64,000 bases of DNA from Sphagnum compactum (lineage: Eukaryota > Bryophyta > Sphagnopsida > Sphagnales), in NCBI GenBank assembly GCA_965153455.1, contig OZ234504.1, positions 7,998,001-8,062,000 of the forward strand. The letters run 5' to 3'. A program made the translations under genes and the position numbers. Positions 47,640-59,912 of this stretch are shown here, piece after piece (position 1 is the first letter of the stretch; each line of letters begins with the position of its first letter). The notes under the pieces are model-generated. The model ran no database searches. It worked only from the letters and a program-made list of their open reading frames with translations, and was not told the origin of the DNA.

Positions 47640-48370
47640 AAGAACATTGATACTTAAATTTGATGTTTACATATGTTTCCCCTTTGCGAGTGGAAACATT
47701 CACAGTTGGCCCATTTAGATTCCGGGTTATAGACCCTGTAATTCACATCTTCATGTTTCAAAGAGGCAACAATTGCATATCCACAATCATCTTCTGGAAA
47801 AGTCACATTTTTGTTTGGGATGTCATTTGCACGATGTTAACAACAAATCGTTTCTGTTTCTTGTTTGGGACAAACCCCCAATTCCTCTCAAACTTTGATA
47901 CTAATGTGACAAACATCTCCTAATAGCTAGTGGATGCACCAATCCACCCGTCTCCCAGAAAGTCGTGACTTTGTAACTCTCAATGTCGCTTTCAAGTTTG
48001 CATGGTAGCTTTCAATGGTAGCATAGTATCTTGGCCGGCATACGGGAGATTATGATTTCCCATCACCCACATTTCGCATTTTAGCACCCACTCTGAAATA
48101 ACATACGACGAAAATGCTTGAACATTTGGAATTGTTTCCATAAGCTTTAATAATTCCTCCTTCGCAAACTCCAAAGGAGTTTTTCCATCGGGTTGTGCTA
48201 TATCATGCATAATATGGCCCATATTCTTTAAGACCTTTGCCTAGACTACCACATCCTTGATTTTAATGCACGCTTGTTTTTACCAAATTCTTCTTACATG
48301 CCAAAGGCACAAAAATGTCTTTGTGTTTGGCCATACTTTCTTGCAATCAAACAAAGCACTAAAAACATGG
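47640..48370 (-). pseudogene. MULE transposase fragment with SWIM zinc finger
   Basis: This is the best-preserved coding piece of the element. Reading on the minus strand from 48370, the fragment has KVWPNTKTFLCLWHVRRIW, a region of about 70 residues ending in NLPYAGQDT, then NWGFVPNKKQKRFVVN, and finally a SWIM-type Cys/His array. Stop codons fall between LWHVRRIW and the next block, and frameshifts fall after GQDT. The WHVRR and NLPYAGQDT blocks recall plant Mutator-like transposases of the SWIM-domain type. No intact active site can be assembled from what is present. Confidence 0.7.
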
Positions 48371-48479
48371 TACAATAATCTTTGAAACACATGCAATCAT
48401 CTCAAATAGATTGCGTTTAATTTACAAAGGTCATTGTACGCATACAACCTTAAGTCCACCCAAGTTTCGGCTTGAAATG

Positions 48480-49410
48480 CACTACATAATCCATTGAAAC
48501 ATACACCACTAAAATTCACACAAAATATATACCACTGAAATGTAGTTCAACCATTGAAACCTAATTTGACCATTGAACCCCATTCGAAACATAAACCATT
48601 GAAACCTAGTTTGACCAAAGAAACCCATTCGAAACATAAACCACTGAAACGTAGTTTGACCACTGAAACCCACTAAAAACATAAACCACTAAAGGAATTT
48701 AGAGTTTGGGACCGCAAAATGAAACAATTTTCGGAACATGAAGCATATCCACGTTTGGGTCACTTTGAAACATAAACCACTAGTGAACCCCATTCGAAAC
48801 ATAAACGACTGAAACCTAGTTTGAACAAAGAACTCACTCGAAACATAAACCATTGAAACATAATTCGGCCACTGAAACCCACTCAAAACATAAACCACTG
48901 CATGAATTTAAAATTTGGGACCACAAAAAAAAACAATCTCTGAAACATGAAGCATATCCACATTTAAGCCCCTTTGAAACATAAACCACTGAAACCTAGT
49001 TCGACCACTGAACCCCACTCAAAACATAAACCATTGAAACGTAGTTCGGCCACTAAAACTCACTCGAAACATAAACCACTACACAAATAAAAAATTTGGG
49101 ACCGCAAAATGAAACAATCTATGAAACATGAAGCATATCCACATTTAGGCCCTTTTGAAACATAAACCATTGAAACCTAACTCGACCACTAAACCCACTC
49201 GAAACATAAACCATTGAAACTTAGTTTGATGAAAAAAACCCATTCAAAACATAAACCATTGAAATGTAGTTCAGCCATTGAAACCCACTCAAAACATAAA
49301 CCATTGAAGGAATTTAGATTTTGGGACCATAGAATGAAACAATCTCCAGAACATGAAGCATATCCACGTATAGGTCACTTTGAAACATAAACCACTAAAA
49401 CTTAGTTTGA
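48480..49410 (+). repeat. Degenerate tandem array with nested units inside the Mutator-like element
   Basis: Short units of about 40-50 bp (GAAACATAAACCACTGAAACC, TAGTTTGACCA, CTGAAACCCACTC) are grouped into higher-order units of about 180-225 bp. Each higher-order unit ends with a GGGACCGCAAAATGAAACAA, AACATGAAGCATATCCAC block. The AAGCATATCC landmark falls near 48741, 48950, 49131 and 49356. The array sits just on the 5' side (minus strand) of the recognisable transposase fragment. Confidence 0.85.
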
Positions 49411-52387
49411 AGGTCAATCTGTGTTCAATATTCAAAACCTAGAAAATTCAAAATAACTATCCCAATGTGGATAGAGTAATTTCCTTCTTTCATTTATTTA
49501 AACATGTCGGCGTGTGAACTTGCAATTTGTGTCGTTGTGTTGTTCCTTTCCATCAATAAAGTTTTGCACTTGGTTTGAACATATGTATATTGTTTCCACT
49601 TTGTGCACACCAAATTTGAAATCGACTATCCATATCAACTCCTTGTGTGTAAAAACTCCAAAATGCAAATGTTGCACTATGCATTGAATCCCCTGCAAAT
49701 GTTGTGTATTTAAATCCAAATACAACTTCAATGACAAATCCCATGTTTATCCAATAGGAAGTTGATCAAAGTCCATCAAAAATGCCACTTGGAACTATAA
49801 AACAACAATATGAAAGTGGCAAATGAAGTGTAGGTTAGCAGTCACACTCCCATAGTCGCTCATCGCCTATCAAATGAGTTGTAAACGTCATCATAAATAT
49901 TCATCAAATGTATCTAAGGACATGCATTCAAAAGATTAGGGTTCTTCTAGGTTTTGGGAAAGCTAATTGTCAACCGTCACTAACATTAAATATAATGCAC
50001 TTTGGCCTTATCGTCACCTTGACATCTAGACACAAAAAACATTCATAACATGACCATGTGTTGGGTATCAAGAAACAAAAACCTTTGGAAGCAAGACATT
50101 GAAACATATTAAGTTTTCTGGAACATAAGAAATTCACTGAAACATGTTAAATTCATAAAAACATAAGAAAGTTTTTGCAACATAGGAAAATCCTAACAAA
50201 TTCATAAGAAGTTCGAAAGTCGAAACCTAAACTTCAATATTTCTTGAAAACTAAAACAACTTTCGAGTATTATTCACATCTATACAAAAAAATATGAATA
50301 ACTAATAGCAAGAAACAAAAGCCTTTGGAAACAGCACATTGAAACATACTAAATCCTCTAGAACATATCTAAAATTAACACTGATCGAAACATAATAAAT
50401 TCATGAGCACTCACAAAACCAAAACTGAAACAAAAACTTTGAGATTTCCTGAATAGATTTCATGTATTATGAAACAACGTGAAATATAATATGTGCCTTT
50501 AAAAAATAACATACATTTTGCATTCAAACTATCTAAATAAATGAATTAACCGAAACATAATCTCGAAAACATATGATAGAAACATAGTTTTAGAATATTT
50601 ATGGAGGCCTAAACGAAATATGTCACCAACACTATTTGATCAGTATCAAAGACAACATTTCAAAATCTATCGTCTCTTGTCAAAAATAGACAGATTCAAG
50701 GTGATTAAAATGTTTCGCAATAGAATGACCATCACCGAATGCTAGTTACATATTGAAAAGAATCCCTTTGAATCAAAACAATGCTTGAATAATCTAAAAT
50801 AAACAAGAGATCCAACAATATTTTATTTTTTAGTATGGGTTTTGAAACCAAATAATGATATTTCACGTTTTCCTAAATCTATTTTACATGTTATCTCCTC
50901 AATGGGGCATTTGCTAGTTTTGAGTCTACTTTCTGTCCCCATTTTCTTGGGGCCATTACTTGGGATCTTTTTTGTATGGTTCTACTTTTTGTGTCCTCTG
51001 CATGTGGTCGTTTCTGTACACTACTCTTGGTCTTTCTGAAACATGGCTATTAAAAATTGCCAAATTTTTCTTTAGGTTTGCCAATTGTGAAAGTCAAAAC
51101 ATGATCATGTCCATGGATGAGGGATGAAATTTTTGTAGATGTGTTTCGAAACATGGTAGTTGTTGAGGAATTTTGTAATTTGCCATTAAAACATAAAATT
51201 ACCTACTAGTATCATAACATGTTTCTTTGACATTGATAGAATGTTGAAACATGGAATGATAATGGTGAAACATGACGAAAACATGATTATTTGTTGGAGA
51301 GGTCTGAAACTTCTGGAATTTTAGGGACAGAAATATGTATATCAAAATATGTTCCACATGAACTAATACGAGTTGCTTTTCAATTGAACATTAGAAATTA
51401 AACTAATATTTTGCGATGCTTTATAATTGCTAATTGAATCTTGTCGAAATTTAAGGAAACATTACAATGTTGTAGATTCAAATAAAAAAGGTGTGATCCA
51501 ATACCATTGTGTTGCGATTTCTTTCGAGTGATAGGTTCCAATGAAGCAGTGCATTCGAGAATCCTTTCTGGCTTCGAGAACTTGTTTGACTACTTGGTTT
51601 CCATGATTCGTGAGGCATTTTTTATAAACAAGAACAAAATCTTCTTGAATTTCATTGTGAATCTCCAAAGATGGGGTTTTCTCCTTCTTGCGCTTGTGTT
51701 CAAACTTATGTACTGGCTATGAAGCTAATGTAGTCAAAGGGCGATTGTTCCTTGGCTTCAACAATGCATTCACCTTCGCCCTATATTCTAGAATGTTTCC
51801 ACCTTTCGTAAAATATACACCCTCCATTGCATTTATTAGTGGTGTGTACAACTTTAGTTTGAGAAGACTCCCTTTGGAATCCACAGCTTTGTCACACCCC
51901 TTCTTTTAATGCTCATTGATCTGCATTTTCGAGTTCTTCTTGTAATGAAAATAAACACAAATAAACTCTTTCATGTCCTCTCGGCAATGATTGTGGCATT
52001 CCTTAAGTAATCGTAGCCACTCCTTGTGAGTGTAGGTTTCCACGAAAATTGTTTTGTTTATTTTCACATTTTCTACTATCATGTTTGTTGTTTTGCTTTC
52101 CATGTTTCCTCTCTTTTATCAGGACTAATTTAGCTTCTGTGCTAAGAACAATGGAAGACTTGAATTGGCTTATGCTTGAGTTGGAGGAAGAAAAAAAACT
52201 CGCAATTGTAAAAATTCTATAATGAAACTGAACCTTAACTGAACCCAAGCCTAAGTGCGCCTGTTCATTTGTTGTGACAATTGACACGCGACACATTTGG
52301 TTGTAATCAATTCCTACTTAAACTTAAAAACCTATTCCATTACTTTCATTAATTGTCTTGACAAAATAGTCCGGCGGAAAGTTAGAC

Positions 52388-52868
52388 GAAGTGTGGGAAA
52401 GTTGAAAAAGTTCTAAAGCGTCATGGATGGGTCATGGGGCATGGGTGGGGATCGCATGGAGGAACATGGAAGTTAGGTGGATGGGGTCGAAACATAGCTC
52501 CTGAAACCTTACATGTTTTAGTGGGATATGTTTCAGGGGCTTGGGCTGCCCAGGCATCAAAACACGCGTTGGGCTGCCCGCTGAAACTTGACATGTTTCG
52601 ATGGGTGGTAAGTTTTGAGGTTCTTGTTTCGAGGCTAACGTTTTGTGGCATGCAATTTCCAATTGGTGGAAACGAGCCTTGGGTTGTCACTGAAACACAA
52701 CATGTTCCTGTGTCAGTTTTCTCCGGGGCCCTTGCTGCCCATGCGTGGAAACCCGTGCCAGGTTGCCTCGAAGCAAGTGATGCATTTATGACTTGTCGCT
52801 GAAATAATGTCGGGGCACTTGAGACTATGGCTCTGAAATTAGGGGAGGACCTGGGGAGCAGGCCTTCC
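52388..52868 (-). repeat. Right terminal inverted repeat of the Mutator-like element
   Basis: This is the inverted partner of 44296-44772. It has kept more CpG sites than the left copy, for example AAACACGCGTTGGGCTGCCCG and GCATGCGTGGAAACCCGTGCC. A 150-codon open frame on the minus strand spans it, but the homologous left copy has a stop in the corresponding frame and no domain is recognisable, so it is not called a gene. Confidence 0.85.
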
Positions 52869-52879
52869 TGCACACTTGG

Positions 52880-55800
52880 TGGTGTTGCCCCAGGACCAAG
52901 GCATTCCCTAAATAAGGGCCTGAAGTACGCCAGTTCTTTGTATTAGACAAAGATACTTGAAATGTCTGGCTTCTGCATTTGGATGGTAGATGTGCTTCTC
53001 TTTTCGTCTCAATAGCTTCCTTTCAGGCACCCCTCAACTTGTGCCCAATTCTCAACTGGTACTATATACCTGCTTCATAGAGCTAAAAATTAGTTGTGGA
53101 CCTAATACCAAGACAAGGCCTCAAAAGTGGATATCAGAGCAATACCAAAGTACCTTATCAAGTTTGGCATTCAAGGGTTGAATAATAATAATAATACTTT
53201 TGAAAAAATGAAGTTCGACAACAAAAATGATAATTTATGAAACTTTTGGCTTATTATGTAGAAATAAAAATATTTATTCAGCATTGGTGACCAGTCATTG
53301 CACTTAATGTCCATGAAAAGATCTCGTCAAAAGAAAATCATTGCATGAATTCCTCTCTTCATCATAATTCTTGGTCGCAAGTAGCCTAGCAAGGTCTACA
53401 CTTTATCAAGAACTTAAGTGAGCCATGGTACACATTGGAGTTGTTGATGAGCATAAATAATTAATGATGGCCCATAAATCACCTACTTATTAGATATTGA
53501 GTAATGAAAACAAAGAAAATAATAGAGTCTGGTAGATATAACTTACACAATTATCTCAAGTTCTCAAAATTTTGAGATCAACATGTATATAATAAAGTTA
53601 TTTTTAAAGTGTACCCAGTTCAACCCTTTTTTAATACCATATTCATTTTTCCATCCTCTCTTTGTTGTTATTCATAAAATTAAAAAAATTTGATCAAACA
53701 ACAAAAATATCATGAGATTACTGAATTTTGCTATGATTTGTATTTAATGCAACTATGGTGACAGTTATGCTTTGGTTCACTACCTCAAGATTTGCATTAG
53801 GAGCCACATTTAAAACCAAACTTTTTTTAGCACTTATGAAAATACCAAAAAAATAAAATAAATCCTAACTATGGCATTCAATGCAAATTAATTAAACAAT
53901 TCATTGTTTCACCTAACCATGTTTTGGACCCTTAATGTGTGATTTCATCCTTGTCTGGGGTACTTTATAGATAATCCTAATTTCCTCGACACTTCAGCAG
54001 CCAGGTAATTAAAAAAAAAATTGTCGTTTAAAAGTAATGTTATTAGTGATGAACCTGGAAGAAGGTCATACAATATACGACGCGCCTCCCAAGTTTTATT
54101 TTCATTTTTTGCAACAAGCCAATTTGATTGGCTCACCACACAAAAGAAAAAAACTATTAAGGCTCCCCAAAACAGAAGGTTCTATTTTGAATTTTACAGT
54201 TCCTCCCCTTTGGCCCAACTACAACATTTGCCAAAGCATACGGGATAAAAGTGAGTTGCTACGTAAAACATGTTGGGGAACATATTGGGAACCTGACAGG
54301 AACTTAAAGGGAACATAGTGATAACACATTGGGAACCAGAGAAAAATGAAAAAAAAAAAATCTTCTCAATAGTAGGGGACAACATTAATTTTTTAAATTT
54401 CTTTTTGTCTTTAAGAAGAAAAATCAAAAAAAGGAAAATAAATAAATGATCTTCTCTCTCTTGCCCATGAAGCTGTTCTGTGCTCCCTAAAATTCCTTCC
54501 CCTCCATATGATAGAATTGTCAGTATAGCCTATTAGGGTTAGGATTGGGTTTAACCCTGGGTGTTGCGTATAGGGGAAGGCATTGCCGTCAACGGCTTCC
54601 CCTTGCATAATGGCCAAGGGCTTAGATATGCTTACCCAAGGTTTCTTGCACAATAAGGATGTCCTATAAATACACTTATAAGATGTCCTATAAATACACT
54701 ACGCACGACTGCTAAGGTCATTACGAATATGTGTATCATAGCTAAGGTAACATTTGACACTGCTTACATTTTTGTTCACAACTAAGTTAGTAATGCATCC
54801 CCCAAAAACCCAAAGTCTTTTCCCATCTACAATATTTTAATATTTTAGAGCTTCTTGAAAGTCACCCTTTTGTTGGTAAATTTCACAAACACAATGAGGA
54901 GAAAATCCAATTAAATAAGAATATCCTGTTGCAGATGCTTATCTTTTTCTGAAAAAAAATCATTAAAAAGAGAGAAAGAGAAATTTTGGTTTCAAAGAAA
55001 TGTTGCCACTTTTGGATTGCTCCCAAAAGTTTGTCATGACTTTGCTGCTGTTTGGAAAAAAACCTTTAGGAAAAATATGTTAAATCTACCTTGCAATGAC
55101 ACCTTCTCCTACTTCCAAAATTTTAATTTTAAGAATTATAACTACAAATTTAAAATTTAAAAATAAATAAATAAAACCAGTGGGTATAACCCCATCATGC
55201 TTATCTCATAGTTGTATCTATCATGTAGTAGCAAACTAAAGAAACTTTATTCAAAGTGTTTGCAAAGTGAATATATGAATATTTCTACCAGGCGCTTTAA
55301 GTCAATCTGGTAATGAATGATTCCCCTTGAAGAATAGTGACTAAAAAGTGTGCACATTATTGCTTCAACTTCTCCAATAGAAACACTAATACCATAGAAA
55401 TGACACTGGGACAGTGGAAGAAATTGATATACTATTGGTTCCAGGCTTGTATTTCACATAGAGTACTTACGGGCTTTCTGAAAATGGGTACAAAATCTGG
55501 GGTTGCAATTCAACAGGAAAGAAATATGAAAGTCTTCTGCACTACTCTACCCATCCAAGTCCTTGCCGCAACCCAAAAGTTTTTTAAAAATAAAGAAAGG
55601 AAAAAAAGAGTGCATCTTTCATTAACACTTCAAGTGAGGAGTCCAAGCTGAAGAAGAAGAAGACTGCTCCTGAGCATTGCCAAGATCCACGGATGACTTT
55701 CTGAAATGGAAAAGAAGAACTAACTATGTGGGTGTAGACAAAACACCCTTTTTGGTTGATCTAGCACCAATATGTACAAGTGGTCATGACCCACGACATC

Positions 55801-55990
55801 AAAGAGTTAGTACCCAATTGCTGCACTGAATCCTCCATCAGATCTAAATTCGGATTTCACAAAACCTAAGATATCTGACAGAACTTCTGAAGTTCATTTG
55901 TAGTGGTACCATATCAATGGCTGCTTCCTTGCACTCCAGTTCTGTGCCAGCAAAATCCAGTTGGTCCTGTTAGTCGCTGTACAACCTCTA
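52880..55990. other. Intergenic DNA without recognised genes
   Basis: AT-rich sequence with short open frames on both strands and a direct repeat of ATAAGATGTCCTATAAATACACT-like text near 54655-54700. No RNA gene or transposon motif is visible. The end nearest 55990 may include the 3' UTR of the HSP20-like gene. Confidence 0.5.
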
Positions 55991-56025
55991 CAGATCTGTC
56001 ACAGGTGGGTCGCTTGTCCACAGCA

Positions 56026-57101
56026 CTATACAAAGATGGCAAAACCCTGCACCCAGGAACCTAGATTATGAAGAAAGTCGGGTGATCTGGGTGCATCTTG
56101 GTGTCCGGCAGCTTTCATGCAACTGGACCTGTCTCTCACTCGTCGAGGACTACCAAATGATTCCAGATCTTCAAACAAATCTCTTTGCCACTGAAGCTCT
56201 TCTGTGTCAAGAGACTCCTGGCCACTCCTTGATGAGTCATCTAATTCCCTGTTTGATGAGTAATCCAATTCCTTCATATTGTCACTCAATGGCGTGACCG
56301 GGTGTTGTATGCAATCATCCGAGGGTTCAAAACCAGCTTGTCGTCTTGTGTGGGGGTCGCCATCATCTTTGACTGAAACATAACTTTCAGCATCATTGTC
56401 TTTCTTTAAAACCTCTTCAGCAGCACAAGAGACTGGATTCTTGGGTATGGTGACTTCTAGTACCTCATTCTCATATTTTGCAACTGTGCCTTCTGGTACA
56501 GTCGACGTAGGTAATCGAAATCGCCAGAGCTCTACCTGTAGGAAAGAAAAAAGGCCAGAACAAAACTGCAACTTAGCTGCCAAGAAACTCGTTTGACGGA
56601 CAACAACAGATTTTCTAACAGTATCACATATTATCACTGGCCAAAAGAAGAAGATCGATATTGCACACAACGCATCTCAGTTGCAATCAGAGTGATCTTC
56701 AAAGATGCAGCAGCACATCGACCTAGTAGTACCTCTGATGACTCCAGATCGGACATCAGTCGTTCACCCCTGCCGACCACCACCACCTTGATAGCACCAG
56801 GGACTATTTCCACCAGCTCTGCCTTCACTTCCTCGGCAATCAATCCTGGCTGAATATCACTCACCACAAACGTGAAGGCATTTCTGGATTCTCGCACCTC
56901 AACGACAGTGTCCGCATGGAAGGGAAGCTCCAACACTCTGTCGAACAGATGCGGCATACGCTTCAGTTTCTTGGTGAAACTAAGGAGCGTCATGGGAGGA
57001 GGAGAGCTGCTCGCCGCCCTATAAGTAGCAGCGGCAGCGTTCACACAAGAATTTGCTGTCCATCTCTTCATATCCAAGAGATTCGCCTCCACTGCTGCCA
57101 T
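56026..57101 (-). CDS. HSP20-like (alpha-crystallin fold) protein with long acidic C-terminal tail (two exons)
   Basis: This is a relative of the plant HSP20-like chaperone superfamily group that includes At1g20870; clients are unknown. Exons on the minus strand: 57101-56733 and 56535-56026, phase 0, donor GTACTA and acceptor TACAG, giving 292 aa. MPHLFDRVLELPFHADTVVEV (about 49-69) opens the conserved region. FTFVVSDIQPGLIAEEVK, VEIVPGAIKVVVVG and, across the splice, SSE/VELWRFRLPTSTVPEGT then LEVTIPKNP (to 157) complete a single alpha-crystallin-type domain. Residues 158-292 are acidic, Ser-rich and lack the classical I-x-I tail motif of small heat-shock proteins, so oligomerisation may differ. 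No signal peptide is visible. The start is the first ATG of the open frame. The ATG frame covering the intron (from 56670) is an artefact. Confidence 0.9.
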
Positions 57102-57666
57102 TTGTGATCGGGCTATGGCGCGATCTCAAAACTACAGCCGGATGCACGGTCGACAAGGCGGCGAGAAATGAGGATTCCTCTACATTCTAGATCACAGAGA
57201 AGCCTGTCTTTCACACACAGATCAAGACGAGGGAACAAGAACGCCGCGTGACTATGAAATGAGCAATGACACTGCTGCAGTAGAAGTGGCGATCTTCGCT
57301 AGTATTGCTTAGGTGTGCGGCTGCATCGTAACATCCTCGACGCGATTGTGTAGCAAGCGACCGTAACAGAAACACACACATCCATACTCCGGCGCTACAG
57401 TAATTGGAAGGCCGTCGACATGATCTCCCCAAAAAAGAAAAAAACGATTCCGCGGGCTTCTTCGAGAAGAAACTAGTAAGAAGGAATCGCTGCTGCTGCA
57501 GCAACTGAAAAACGTCCTAGGACTCTTTGTTTTCAGTCTCGTGCCCGTGATCAACGATATTGTGGTTGTCGATCAGAGAGAATCTTGCATGTCAAACACA
57601 CAAGAACGTCATCCTCCTCCGTTACCACTGACACAGATCAGCCGGCACACAGAGGGCGGCACTTGG

Positions 57667-57702
<36 letters not shown>

Positions 57703-58500
57703 ACGCAAAATCCGGAATAACACACTAATCCCGGCTTCTTTCTTTGATGCAAATTAGGTACCTGAGAGCAACAAAAACCTAGTGTATACACTCCAAATTT
57801 TGCAAGACTTTTTGCTTCCGAAATGCCAAAGGTATACACCAGAGATACACAACCGCCAGCAACACTTCAACAAGCGCAAGGCAAAAGCCTTTCTGAACAC
57901 AACACTTCTTTTGTCTCCGGGCGCTACGAAGAAGAACAACAAGTATTCAGACAAAACAAAAAGCCAAAGCCGGGAGAGAAGAGCACATCCTTTGAGGCCG
58001 CATGCACACACAGATCCACTCACCACAACTTGCACAACAACAACGCCACTCCTCTGTGTCTGTCCAAGAAAAACCTTCAAGAAAACGCCGAAAGCAAACC
58101 GTCACAACAACAGGTACAAAGCAAGCATCACAAGAGAGAAAAGAAAAAAGAACATTACAAAAACTTCGCAGAGATTCAAATCCTTCCCCCGAGAAAAAAA
58201 AAAACCTAGAAATAAGTAATTTTTTCAAAACATTCTCGAATGACAGTGCGGTGCAGGAGAACTAATAAGGACGCAAAGAAGACTCCGAAGAATGCGTCGG
58301 AACAAGAAATTTTGCTTTGCGAGCGAGAGAGGGGACACGAGAAAACACCGCAATCCACAGACTTCTGAGCGACCGAGCGACCAAGCAACGAAGGTGGTCG
58401 CTACAAACGAATGTCCGTGCGAATTAGAGCAGGCGCCGTTCCCACTGACCGAGTCTTTTTTTACAAAAACAATTCCCCCAACCCACACCACCCCCTAGGA
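57102..58500 (-). promoter_or_regulatory. CpG-rich upstream region of the HSP20-like gene
   Basis: This region is strikingly richer in CpG and GC than the flanking DNA. It contains an (AC)n run at 57669-57701 and several overlapping Lys/Gln/Asn-rich or Phe/Val-rich frames on both strands (57754-58498) that lack domains. It probably holds the leader and promoter of the minus-strand gene. A divergent plus-strand transcript cannot be excluded. Confidence 0.5.
57669..57701 (+). repeat. (AC)n microsatellite
   Basis: A perfect dinucleotide run of about 16 units lies upstream of the HSP20-like gene. The reverse-strand Val/Cys-repeat frame over it is an artefact. Confidence 0.95.
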
Positions 58501-58549
58501 ACCCCCCCCCCTCTCCCTCCTCCTTCCAAAAAGAAACCAAAACTTTAAG

Positions 58550-59235
58550 TCTATGCACCCCACAAAAAAAAAGAAAAAAAAAGAAAAACTTTAAGTCTAT
58601 GCATAACTAAATATAGTTATATTTATTTCATTGATGATGAATATTGGACATGGTTTAGGTAGGATGATTATAGGGTTTCATAGTATTCATCCTATTGATG
58701 CTAGCCTTGAATTTTTTTAGCCCATTCCCAAGTAAAGAAGCATGAGAAATTATCTCTTCGAATCTGTGTTTTAAAGATTTTTTTCAACACCATATTCATA
58801 AGCACATTTTCAATACTTTCTCCACCAAGTTGTATTCCATATCTTCTCAATTGAATTTGAATCACTAATAGTGCACAACAATGAAGAGCCCAAGTTTTAT
58901 TTTTAAAAACTCTATCTATACACCATTTATATATACCTATTAATATACAATTTAGGCATTCGAGTTGACATGAATTGTGTGAGGTAAAACCCCAAGATTG
59001 ATGCTTGGGGCCTCTTTTTGTCTCCCTTGTGATGGTTCAGGTCATTGATCTTTTATGTGACTTCTTTTCCCTCCAGATTGAGGCTTTAACAAAATAACAG
59101 AATTTCAAGGTGAAAGCACCTCAAGAGTGTGTGTCCCATACTTGAATAAAGCCCCAGTCAATGGGCTTTACCAAGAATTAAGATCATGCAATTTTTTAAA
59201 AAATTCCCTCGTCATATTCGATAGGTATTAAAAAG
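58550..59235. other. Intergenic DNA, nothing recognised
   Basis: AT-rich sequence after the CpG-rich block. No gene, RNA or complete repeat is identified. Confidence 0.5.
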
Positions 59236-59239
59236 TGAA

Positions 59240-59640
59240 AGAAGAGGGTGAACATTAGAGTTATCCATGAAGTATCAAAACATGGCACCACAACCCTGAG
59301 TTTGGTCATACACGGGGTGAGATTAAAAAACCTGCAAAAAATACATTAGCATTCAATGAGGGTGAAAACTCGAAAAAAAACCATCAAATTTGGTGGAAAA
59401 CTGAGTGTCATCCTTTCTTTCATTTTTCCTGAGCGCCTCCACTGCTGCTACATATATTTTCACTACTCTTCCCTGTACACCTACTATAATTAATCTCTGT
59501 GCATTGAATGCTGGGTTTTAGCATTTCATACTGAGATTTAATAAAATTTCATTGCTTTGCGTATACCACTGAAAGAGGGAATAGGGGATGAAAGGAGGCC
59601 CAAAGACAGGGTGACTTTACGGATAACTCTAATATAATCT
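59240..59640 (+). repeat. Repeat R1, right copy (uninterrupted)
   Basis: Its reverse complement matches 13595-13670 plus 14666-14990 without the roughly 1 kb present between those blocks. It therefore serves as an empty-site reference for the insertion in the left copy. Shared strings are given under the left copy. Confidence 0.75.
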
Positions 59641-59912
59641 TGAAACACCTACCTTCTGTCGCCACAAAACTATGCTTTGTAAGGCTACCTCTAAATACAC
59701 TACGAATTCTTTCATAGGTCTTTTGTCTATAGGGAAGTAAATGTTTCCTTTTTCAAATCACTATGTTTCTACACAAGATTGAGGGGTCCATGTTGCTCTG
59801 GTCAAAAGTCAATTCCTATTGGTATCTTATAGGTTTTGGGTTATCTTGTCGGTTGGGGTCCCCCTTGTCACTAATGTTGAAGCCTTTAAGTTGATAGGGG
59901 AAGTAAATATTT

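Larger units (their letters stand above)
44296..52868 (-). mobile_element. Mutator-like DNA transposon with long terminal inverted repeats, decayed
   Basis: About 8.6 kb bounded by inverted repeats at 44296-44772 and 52388-52868. Inside, on the minus strand, are broken pieces of a MULE-type transposase. A TFLCLWHVRRIW block lies near 48290, followed by KEELLKLMETIPNVQAF and NLPYAGQDT (48222-47992 frame). The string NCECFHSQRGNICKH near 47680 has the C-x-C-x(n)-C-x-H spacing of a SWIM zinc finger. A frame at 52103-51906 may be the N-terminal part. Stops and frameshifts interrupt all of it, so it is not autonomous. No matching target-site duplication was found at the estimated ends, which are therefore uncertain by some tens of bases. 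Assignment to the Mutator superfamily rests on the motifs and the long inverted repeats. Confidence 0.7.

Noticed and set aside
48480-49410. CRISPR-like array of short repeats
   Set aside because: Units are degenerate, lack unique spacers of constant size and lie inside a plant transposon.
52421-52873. 150-codon minus-strand frame
   Set aside because: It lies almost wholly in the transposon inverted repeat, and the homologous left repeat has a stop in the corresponding frame.
57754-58265. Overlapping Lys/Gln/Asn-rich and Phe/Val-rich frames upstream of the HSP20-like gene
   Set aside because: Open on both strands at once because of base composition and lacking any domain. They are more likely leader or promoter DNA.
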